A stretch of DNA of 64,000 nt from Pseudoduganella armeniaca (GTDB taxonomy: Bacteria > Pseudomonadota > Gammaproteobacteria > Burkholderiales > Burkholderiaceae_D), in contig NZ_CP028324.1 of the NCBI RefSeq assembly GCF_003028855.1, positions 1,426,001 through 1,490,000 on the forward strand. The letters run 5' to 3'. The notes under the pieces are model-generated. The model searched no databases, was not told the origin of the DNA, and saw nothing but the letters and a program-made list of their open reading frames with translations. Made by a program: the position numbers and the translations under genes. Positions 25,491 through 35,736 of the stretch are shown here, piece by piece. The number at the start of each line of letters is the position of its first letter. Position 1 is the stretch's first letter.

Positions 25491-25988
25491 CGCGTTCTCG
25501 ACGTTTTCCTGAGGTTGGGTCCCGCTGGCGTGACAGGGCTTGGGTCTGTCCCTTCGGGACTGACCCTGGTTTTCCATGGCGGCGCGAGCGAATCGATAAA
25601 AACCGGGGTCAGTCCCAAAAAACGGGACAGACCCCAAGTCTGACGCTTTGCGAGTCGTTACGGAACCCCAGGTGACAGGCACCGATCTCAGGGCGTTGCC
25701 GCCCTGAGATCGGTGCCTGTCACCTCGCGTTCTCGACGTTTTCCTGAGGTTGGGTCCCGCTGGCTTGACAGGGCTTGGGGTCTGTCCCTTCGGGACTGAC
25801 CCCGGTTTCCCATGGCAGCGTGAGCGAATCGATAAAAACCGGGGTCAGTCCCGAAAAACGGGACAGACCCCAAGCCTGACGCTTTGCGAGTCGTTACGGA
25901 ACCCCAGGTGACAGGCACCGATCTCAGGGCGTTGCCGCCCTGAGATCGGTGCCTGTCACCACGGGTTTGCCTCAGTGCCCGCGGGCCC

Positions 25989-29768
<3,780 letters not shown>

Positions 29769-29824
29769 ATTGCTACTTTCGAGGAGCTGCGTCGGTGGGC
29801 GGGCGGCTTGCTGGCCGGTCTGAA

Positions 29825-29830
29825 ATTATA
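29825..29830 (-). promoter_or_regulatory. -10 box of metH
   Basis: On the minus strand gtataattt gives a perfect TATAAT 57 bp before the metH ATG. No matching -35 was found. The preceding gene's terminator lies upstream at 29881-29922, so this is the natural place for the metH promoter. Confidence 0.5.
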
Positions 29831-29880
29831 CGGCAAAGCTCCGACGCGGCTGTGGCGCCCTCCTGGCAAAGCCAAGGGCC

Positions 29881-29922
29881 GAAAACAAGACGGCCTGCGC
29901 ACCTTGCGGTGGGCAGGCCGTC
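29881..29922 (-). terminator. Intrinsic terminator after the PEP-CTERM gene
   Basis: On the minus strand gacggcctgc and gcaggccgtc form a 10-bp stem, with a further inner pairing around a gcaa loop, followed by ttgtttt. It lies 19 bp after the stop of the PEP-CTERM gene and separates it from metH. Confidence 0.8.
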
Positions 29923-29941
29923 CTGGGAAACAGGTACTTGG

Positions 29942-30547
29942 TCAGCCGTTGCAGGCGCGCAGCGCTTGATCCTTGCGGCGGCGTGCAGCACCGCCGACCA
30001 GCGCCAGGCCCGTCAGGATCATTGCCCAGGTGCCAGGCTCGGGCACGGCCGGCGTGACGCCGCCGCTGGTCATCGACGTGATCGAAAACTGGGTTTCGTC
30101 GGTCCATTCGTAGGACATGTTGGTGCGCTCGTCATACGGCGTCAGCACCTTGTCCAGCTCGTTGAGGCCGGCGCGAATGATATGGCTGTAGTAATACATG
30201 CCTTCCGGATCGCGGGCGCCGGTACCGGCCGTGAAGTTCAGCTGGCCGCCAATCCGGTAGTTGAACGCCTCGGCGCCGACGTAGGAGTAAGGCGTGTTCT
30301 GGGCACTGCCGATATAATCGGTACCGTTGACGATAAATTCCGAAATCTCTTCCTTGCCGATCACGCCATCGTGATTGATGTCCGCGCCAGTAAAGGAACC
30401 GCTGATGCGGTAATTACTGTCGAATTCACCGGACAGTGCGTCGAAAAAACCCGCATAAGCGAAATTCCAGGTCTGTGACGCAGCGGAGGCGCCACCGGCT
30501 ACAAGCGAACCGGCCAGGATGCCGGCAACAGCGAGGGTCTTGATCAT
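29942..30547 (-). CDS. PEP-CTERM sorted protein with an EF-hand-like calcium loop
   Basis: A 201-residue exported protein. Residues 1-22 are a signal peptide (VAGILAGSLVAGGASA). The C-terminus has the PEP-CTERM signal: VPEPGTWAMI, a hydrophobic stretch and the basic end ARRRKD, recognised by exosortase for cell-surface sorting. Residues 56-67, DINHDGVIGKEE, fit the 12-residue EF-hand loop (ligand positions 1, 3, 5, 12 and Gly at 6). The middle is beta-rich and unrecognised. Probably a calcium-binding surface or matrix protein; the function is unknown. It is a single gene with an AT-rich upstream region and its own terminator. Confidence 0.88.
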   Translation of the reverse strand: MIKTLAVAGILAGSLVAGGASAASQTWNFAYAGFFDALSGEFDSNYRISGSFTGADINHDGVIGKEEISEFIVNGTDYIGSAQNTPYSYVGAEAFNYRIGGQLNFTAGTGARDPEGMYYYSHIIRAGLNELDKVLTPYDERTNMSYEWTDETQFSITSMTSGGVTPAVPEPGTWAMILTGLALVGGAARRRKDQALRACNG

Positions 30548-30835
30548 GATGCTTCTCGGACAGAAGTGAAGAGAGCTGCCATGGTATCGCGCCCGCCCCC
30601 TCCGTGAAAACTCTTATATATCAGCTGTGTGCGGATACAACGCTTACATTATCGATCGGTTACCGTATTAACCTGGATCAATATGTTTTACGGTGACGGA
30701 AAATGTAACGAAAATTTTTCCGTGGAAAACACTATTATAAACTAAGAAATAATCGAGTGACATTGCCGCGCGCGCGGGCGGTTGGTGCGAGAGGGAAGGC
30801 AAGACGCGACAGCGCGCTGCGCCGTCGCGGGGATA
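30548..30835 (-). promoter_or_regulatory. AT-rich region upstream of the PEP-CTERM gene
   Basis: These 288 bp, between fmt and the PEP-CTERM gene (both minus strand), are far more AT-rich than the rest of the window. Candidate minus-strand -10 boxes are TATAAT (plus-strand 30734-30739) and TATAAG (30613-30618, with TTGTAT 16 bp upstream). A GC-rich inverted repeat near 30805-30830 may end fmt transcription. No gene is visible. AT-rich promoters of surface genes are often silenced by H-NS-type proteins; that is only a suggestion here. Confidence 0.4.
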
Positions 30836-31792
30836 TCAGGTGAAGCGCAAGCCTTCGAGGGCGAAGCCCTTGATGAACTCGGCAGCCGGCAGGCGCTTGC
30901 CGCCCGGCTTTTGCAGCGCCGTCAGGCGCAGCGCGCCGCTGCCGCAGGCAACGACGATGCCGTGCTGGGCGTCGGCCGCCAGCACCTGCCCGGGCGCCGC
31001 ATTGCTGCCGGCCTCGAGCAGCTCGGCGCCCCACAGCTTGATGACGGTGCCGTCGATGCTGCCATGCGCCCCCGGGAATGGATTGAACGCGCGAATCTTG
31101 CGATGCAGCTCACGGGCGGACTGGTTGAAGTCCAGCGCCGCCTCCTCCTTGGCGATCTTGGCCGCATAGGTGACGCCATGTTCCGGCTGCGGCACCGCCT
31201 CGACGATGCCTTGCGCCATCTTGTGCAATACCTTCACGACCATCTGCGCGCCCATGGCCGCCAGGCGGTCGTGCAGCACCGCCGTGGTGTCGTGCGGGCC
31301 GATCGGGGTGCGCTCGATCAGCAGCATCGGGCCCGTGTCCAGGCCTTCCTCCATTTGCATGATCGTCACGCCCGTCTCGGCGTCGCCTGCCTCGATGGCG
31401 CGGTGGATCGGCGCGGCGCCGCGCCAGCGCGGCAGCAGCGAACCATGGATATTGATGCAGGGCTTGATGTCGAGCGTGCTGCGCGGCAGGATCAGGCCAT
31501 AGGCGGCCACCACCATCGCGTCGTAATCGGTGGCCAGCAGCAGCTCGTGCGCCTGCTTCGCTTCCTGCGCGCGTTGCGGGTCCTTGGCGTCCATGCGCAG
31601 CGACAGCGGCTGCGCAACGGGAATGCCGTGCGCGACGGCAAACTGCTTGACGGCAGACGGTTGCAGTTGCAAGCCGCGGCCGGCCGGGCGGTCCGGCTGG
31701 GTCAGCACGAGGGGAATCTCGAAACCGGCCTCGTGCAGCGCCTTCAGCGCGACGGCGGCAAATTCAGGCGTGCCGGCGAAGACGACTTTCAT
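30836..31792 (-). CDS. fmt: Methionyl-tRNA formyltransferase
   Basis: Fmt formylates the initiator Met-tRNA using 10-formyl-tetrahydrofolate. The 318-residue protein has the Rossmann start MKVVFAGTPEFAAVAL, the catalytic INIHGSLLPRWRGAAPIHRA with Asn and His, QMEEGLDTGPML with the catalytic Asp, and a C-terminal OB-like domain (RAFNPFPGAHGSIDGTVIKLWGAEL). The length is normal. It follows def after 12 bp, the usual def-fmt pair that adds and removes the formyl group. Confidence 0.97.
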   Translation of the reverse strand: MKVVFAGTPEFAAVALKALHEAGFEIPLVLTQPDRPAGRGLQLQPSAVKQFAVAHGIPVAQPLSLRMDAKDPQRAQEAKQAHELLLATDYDAMVVAAYGLILPRSTLDIKPCINIHGSLLPRWRGAAPIHRAIEAGDAETGVTIMQMEEGLDTGPMLLIERTPIGPHDTTAVLHDRLAAMGAQMVVKVLHKMAQGIVEAVPQPEHGVTYAAKIAKEEAALDFNQSARELHRKIRAFNPFPGAHGSIDGTVIKLWGAELLEAGSNAAPGQVLAADAQHGIVVACGSGALRLTALQKPGGKRLPAAEFIKGFALEGLRFT

Positions 31793-31804
31793 GGCCGGCT
31801 CCGA

Positions 31805-32344
31805 TCAGCGGCGACCGCCGGCGCGCAGCTGGCGCTCGCGTTCCATGCCGCGCTCTTCCTTCAGCAGCTTGGTCTTGATGCGGTTGCGCTTCAGTGGCGA
31901 CAGATATTCGACGAAGACCTTGCCGGCCAGGTGGTCCATTTCATGCTGGATGCATACCGCCAGCAGGCCGTCCGCGTCCACTTCGAAGAACTCGCCCTTG
32001 GCGTCCTGCGCGCGCACCTTGACCTTGGCCGGGCGCTCGACGTCATCGTAGATGCCCGGTACCGACAGGCAGCCTTCGTCGTAGACCTGCTTGTCGTCGC
32101 TGGCCCAGACGATCTCGGGATTGATAAAGACCATCAGCTGGTCCTTCGTCTCGGTAATGTCGATGACCACCACGCGCTCGTGCACGTCCACCTGCGTCGC
32201 GGCCAGGCCGATGCCAGGCGCGTCGTACATGGTCTCGGCCATGTCGGCCACCAGGCGGGCGATGCGTTCGTCGAACACTTCGACAGGCTTGGCCACCTTG
32301 TGCAGGCGGGGATCGGGATAGCGGAGGATGTTCAGTATGGACAT
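31805..32344 (-). CDS. def: Peptide deformylase
   Basis: Metalloenzyme that removes the N-formyl group from nascent proteins. The 179-residue product from ATG 32344 (MSILNILRYPDPRLHKVAKP) shows motif 1 GIGLAATQ, motif 2 EGCLSVPG with metal ligand C92, and motif 3 HEMDH with H134, E135 and H138. A longer in-frame reading from 32452 adds an unrelated 36 residues, so ATG 32344 is chosen. Divergent from the LysM gene. Confidence 0.97.
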   Translation of the reverse strand: MSILNILRYPDPRLHKVAKPVEVFDERIARLVADMAETMYDAPGIGLAATQVDVHERVVVIDITETKDQLMVFINPEIVWASDDKQVYDEGCLSVPGIYDDVERPAKVKVRAQDAKGEFFEVDADGLLAVCIQHEMDHLAGKVFVEYLSPLKRNRIKTKLLKEERGMERERQLRAGGRR

Positions 32345-32630
32345 TGGTGATCGGATATCAGGTATACAAAAAGGTTGCCAGGAACTTGGCACCTCGACAA
32401 CGGCGCTTGCGTCACCCGGTAACAACACCCGGCGCCATACGGCGCAGGGCAACGGGAACGGGCCGCGTCACAGCGCGGTTTAGCTTGCCAGTCGAGGGTA
32501 AAGTGGGCAGAATTTGATTCAGTACGGCAAGTTTTCCCGGCCAGCCGGGAATCTCCAAGAACCACCGCGGAGCGCCTCGCGAGATCGTTACGGCGTCATC
32601 CGGGTGCCCGGGTCAGTATCGGACATATTC
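32345..32630. promoter_or_regulatory. Divergent region def / LysM gene with a sigma-70-like promoter
   Basis: A 286-bp space between divergent operons. For the plus-strand LysM-dprA-smg operon, ttgcca (32485-32490), a 17-bp spacer and cagaat (32508-32513) make a fair sigma-70 promoter with a leader of about 110 bases. A minus-strand tatacc near 32361-32366 is a weak candidate for def. Nothing else is recognised. Confidence 0.5.
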
Positions 32631-33749
32631 ATGAAAAATTTTAGCACAGGTGGCGTGCGCCTGTCGGCGGGCCTGCTCCTTGCCGCACTGCTGGCGGCCC
32701 CGCCGGCCTTCGCGCAAACCGCGCAGGACGGTTGCGCGTTCCGCGCCGACGCACCGGACCGCCACGTCGTCACGGCCGGCGATACCTTATGGGACATTTC
32801 CGGCCGCTTCCTGGAGAAGCCCTGGTGCTGGCCGCGGGTATGGGGCATGAACCGCGCCGAGATCGCCAACCCGCACTGGATCTATCCGGGCCAGGTCGTC
32901 TACCTGGACCGCGCTGCCGGCCGGCTGCGCCTGGCCAACCAGGTCGGCGCGAGCTCCGGCGACGGGCAGGCCGGGGCGGTGCTGAAGCTGTCGCCGCAAT
33001 TGCGTACCGAAGGGCTCGGCAAGGATGCCGTGCGTTCGATTCCCGCCAGCGCCATCGAACCGTTCCTGACGCAGCCGTTGATCGTCGAGGCCGACGAGCT
33101 GAAGAACGCGCCGCGCATCGTGGCGACGCCGGAGAACCACGTCTTCATCGGCAAGGACGACAAGGCCTATGTGCGCGGCAACCTGAACGGCGGCACGTCG
33201 TTCCAGGTGTTCCGGCCCGGCAAGCCCTTGCTCGACCCCGTCACGAAACAGCCCGTGGCAACCGAAGCGTTTTATCTGGGTACATTGAAATTGCTGCGTG
33301 CCGCCGAACCGGGTAGCGACGTGCACACCTTCGTCGTCGCCAGTGCGAAGGAAGAGATGGGAGTGGGCGACCAACTGATGCAGACGCCGCCCACGCCGAT
33401 GCAGCATTACGTGCCGCATCCGCCGGAACGCAAGATCGATGCGCGCGTGCTGGCCATCTATAACGGCGTCACGCATGCCGGCCAGAACCAAGTCGTCAGC
33501 GTCAATCGGGGCCGGCTTGACGGACTCGATGTCGGCGCCGTGCTGCAGCTGTACCATAAAGGCCAGACGGTGCGCGATCCGGGCGCCAGCAAGGGCTGGC
33601 ACAACCTGGGCAATCCGCAGGTCAAGCTGCCGGACGAGGAAGTGGGCAGCTTGTTTATCTTCCGCGTGTTCAACCATGTGTCGTATGGCCTGATCATGCA
33701 GGTGACGGAACCGGTGGTGGTGGGCGACGTCGCCAAGACTCCGGAGTAA
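32631..33749 (+). CDS. LysM peptidoglycan-binding domain protein
   Basis: A 372-residue exported protein. A signal peptide (LSAGLLLAALLAAPPAFAQ) is followed by one LysM domain at about residues 44-95 (HVVTAGDTLWDISGRFLEKPWCWPRVWGMN..WIYPGQVVYL), which binds GlcNAc-containing glycan. The rest is a conserved region of unknown fold with GNLNGGTSFQVFRPG, VGDQLMQTPP and VNRGRLDGLDVGAVLQLYHKG. Homologues stand next to dprA in many proteobacteria. I chose ATG 32631 because it yields the signal peptide. Its stop lies within the ribosome site of dprA. Confidence 0.93.
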   Translation: MKNFSTGGVRLSAGLLLAALLAAPPAFAQTAQDGCAFRADAPDRHVVTAGDTLWDISGRFLEKPWCWPRVWGMNRAEIANPHWIYPGQVVYLDRAAGRLRLANQVGASSGDGQAGAVLKLSPQLRTEGLGKDAVRSIPASAIEPFLTQPLIVEADELKNAPRIVATPENHVFIGKDDKAYVRGNLNGGTSFQVFRPGKPLLDPVTKQPVATEAFYLGTLKLLRAAEPGSDVHTFVVASAKEEMGVGDQLMQTPPTPMQHYVPHPPERKIDARVLAIYNGVTHAGQNQVVSVNRGRLDGLDVGAVLQLYHKGQTVRDPGASKGWHNLGNPQVKLPDEEVGSLFIFRVFNHVSYGLIMQVTEPVVVGDVAKTPE

Positions 33750-33757
33750 CCCCCGCC

Positions 33758-34918
33758 GTGCAAGCCACGGACTCCTTACCCAGCAGCAGCCATGACGGCG
33801 ACAGCATCGCCGCATGGCTGCGTCTTGTTTACGCGGCGGGCCTGTCGCGCCTGGCCGCCGCGCGCCTGCTGCGCCAGCACGGCACGCCCCAGGCCATCCT
33901 TGCCGCCAGCCATGCATCCGATAACGCTGCGGGCCTCACCCGCAGCCAGGCCGCGGCATTGCGCGCGCCGCCATCGGCCGCGTTGCGCGCGCTGGTCGAT
34001 GCCACGCTGGAATGGTCGGCCCGGCCGGACCACGCATTGCTGACCTTTCATGACGCTGCTTATCCACCGCTGCTGCGCGAGATCGCCGATCCGCCACTGC
34101 TGCTGCATGCATGCGGCAACCGCGCCTTGCTGACGCGCAGCGCCCTTGGCATCGTCGGCAGCCGCAATGCCACCACGCAAGGCCGCCTCAACGCGGAGCG
34201 CTTCGCGCGCAGCCTGGCCGATGCCGGCTTGACGGTCGTGTCGGGATTGGCACTGGGCATCGACGCGGCCGCGCATACGGGCGCGCTGCAAGGCGCCGGC
34301 TCCACCATCGCGGTGATCGGCACCGGCATCGACCTGGTCTACCCGAGCGCCAACGCGGCGCTGGCACAGCGCATCGCGCAGGGCGGCTGCATCGTCAGCG
34401 AGTTCGCCTTGGGCACGCCGGCGCGCGCGCCGCATTTCCCCATTCGCAATCGCACCATCAGCGGCATGACGCGCGGCGTGCTGGTGGTGGAAGCGGCCGA
34501 ACGTTCCGGTTCGCTGATCACGGCGCGTTGCGCGGGCGAGCAAGGGCGCGAGGTGTTCGCGATCCCCGGTTCGATCCATGCCACGCTGTCGAAAGGCTGC
34601 CATCGCCTGATACGCGAAGGCGCGCTGCTGGTGGAAACCGCGGACGATATTCTCGCGGCATTGCAAGTCGGCGATGCCGCTCGCGCAAGGCCTTTTGACG
34701 ATGGCAACGTAAGTTGCGAGAGCACCATGCTGACGTCCCTCGAGCGCGCCGCGCGGCCCTTGCTGGAGGCGTTGACATACGATCCCGTCAGCGCCGACGA
34801 ACTGGCTTCTCGCTTGCAACTCGATGCCGCTGATACACAGGCAAGTTTGTTGGCATTGGAGCTTGCAGGTGTTGTGGAACGGCTGCCAGGTGGGGCTTTT
34901 CAGCGACTGAAAAGGTGA
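33758..34918 (+). CDS. dprA: DNA processing protein DprA/Smf
   Basis: DprA binds single-stranded DNA taken up in transformation and loads RecA. The 386-residue protein has a helical N-terminal part, the Rossmann-like core (LGIVGSRNATTQGRLNAERFA, VVSGLALGIDAAAHTGAL, GTGIDLVYPSANAALA, VVEAAERSGSLITARCAGEQGREVFAIPGSI) and a C-terminal winged helix (PVSADELASRLQLDAADTQASLLALELAGVV). It starts at a GTG 8 bp after the LysM stop, with ggagtaa as ribosome site. Presence alone does not show competence. Confidence 0.95.
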   Translation: MQATDSLPSSSHDGDSIAAWLRLVYAAGLSRLAAARLLRQHGTPQAILAASHASDNAAGLTRSQAAALRAPPSAALRALVDATLEWSARPDHALLTFHDAAYPPLLREIADPPLLLHACGNRALLTRSALGIVGSRNATTQGRLNAERFARSLADAGLTVVSGLALGIDAAAHTGALQGAGSTIAVIGTGIDLVYPSANAALAQRIAQGGCIVSEFALGTPARAPHFPIRNRTISGMTRGVLVVEAAERSGSLITARCAGEQGREVFAIPGSIHATLSKGCHRLIREGALLVETADDILAALQVGDAARARPFDDGNVSCESTMLTSLERAARPLLEALTYDPVSADELASRLQLDAADTQASLLALELAGVVERLPGGAFQRLKR

Positions 34919-34971
34919 TCGCAATGGTGTGGGACTTGTGCCGCGCCGATCGATGCTGATAGAGTAGCGCC

Positions 34972-35436
34972 ATGTTCGACATCCTTGTTTATCTCTACGA
35001 GACTTATTACCGGCCCGACGCATGCCCCGAACCGGCAGCGTTGGCGAAGAAGCTTTCGGCCGTCGGTTTCGACGACGTGGAGATCTCCGAGGCGCTGGTC
35101 TGGCTGAACGACCTGACCGAGATGGCGGGCGACGAGCAGACCTTGGTTGCCGCGTCGACCGGCATGCGTTTCTATGTCGAGCAAGAACAGGATGTACTGG
35201 GATCGCAGGCCATCGGCTTTATCGCGTTCCTGGAAAGCGCGCGCGTGCTGACGCCGCTGCAGCGCGAGATCGTCATCGAACGGGCGCTGTCGCTGGAAGA
35301 GGCACCCGTCAACCTGGGCAAGCTGAAGATCATCGTGCTGATGCTGTTGTGGAGCCAGGGCAAGGAGCCCGACGCATTGATGTTCGACGACCTGTTCGGT
35401 TCCGACGAAGAGCAGGCTCCCCGCTTGCTGCACTGA
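34972..35436 (+). CDS. smg: Smg family protein (DUF494)
   Basis: A 154-residue protein of unknown molecular function, widely found beside dprA and topoisomerase genes. Family marks are MFDILVYLYETY, LSAVGFDDVEISEALVWLNDL and LSLEEAPVNLGKLKIIVLMLLWSQ. The size is usual (about 157 in E. coli). It lies 53 bp after dprA and is probably in the same transcript. Confidence 0.93.
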   Translation: MFDILVYLYETYYRPDACPEPAALAKKLSAVGFDDVEISEALVWLNDLTEMAGDEQTLVAASTGMRFYVEQEQDVLGSQAIGFIAFLESARVLTPLQREIVIERALSLEEAPVNLGKLKIIVLMLLWSQGKEPDALMFDDLFGSDEEQAPRLLH

Positions 35437-35736
35437 ACGCGCCGCCGGCTCTCGTCGGCGCCATGCTTTCATCATATATTCATTACTCTGCGGCATGCTG
35501 TGGCATCGTCATGCATGGGATGGCGCACGTTCGTCCGATACGGCGATTGTTGCGGGCCGATGGCGCGCACCTTGCGAAGTCCGACGCAACGCGCTTATGA
35601 TTGGCCCTTTTGCAAAACGGCGGGCCGCGCATCGCGCCGGCGGAAAATGGCGACAGAGCAGCGGCATCGTCGTTAACATGTATGATGCGCCTGCCCGCAT
35701 TCAGGCGTCATAGCAAAGCAACCGAGAACAACAACC
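35437..35736 (+). other. 300-bp gap before topB
   Basis: No protein or RNA gene is recognised. A tatgat box at 35681-35686 could be the topB -10, but no -35 fits. The segment tcatcatatattcattactc at 35469-35488 is AT-rich. Confidence 0.3.

Larger units (their letters stand above)
25057..25960. repeat. Tandem array of four composite palindromic units, convergent junction HDOD / metH
   Basis: Four near-identical units begin with gacgttttcc at 25070, 25264, 25500 and 25735 (spacings 194, 236, 235). Each holds a lead of about 35 bp, a 105-bp REPIN-like element, a linker tgacgctttgcg..ccccagg, and, in units 2-4, a 56-bp perfect hairpin with arms starting aggtgacaggcaccgatctc. Unit 1 lacks 41 bp of that hairpin, exactly between two ggtg direct repeats. 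The array fills the 935-bp space between two converging genes; no ORF in it looks like a protein gene. Confidence 0.95.

Noticed and set aside
25057..25960. CRISPR array
   Set aside because: The repeat units are 194-236 bp composite palindromes, there are no unique spacers of uniform length, and no cas genes are present.
29769..29941. Cobalamin or SAH riboswitch upstream of metH
   Set aside because: The likely leader is about 50 bases, too short for a cobalamin riboswitch, and no SAH-riboswitch core is recognisable. The hairpin at 29881-29922 is the terminator of the PEP-CTERM gene.
31805..32452. Longer deformylase starting at 32452
   Set aside because: The extra 36 residues are unlike any deformylase, and ATG 32344 gives the conserved start MSILNILRYPDPRL.
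32514..32630. Longer LysM protein starting at 32514
   Set aside because: It would bury the signal peptide behind 39 residues and begin inside the likely promoter.
33758..34918. Evidence of natural competence
   Set aside because: dprA is present in most proteobacteria, including strains not known to be competent. No com genes are in the window.
35495..35713. Small ORF in the gap before topB
   Set aside because: Arg/Ala-rich with no start context, no family likeness and composition of a random GC-rich frame.
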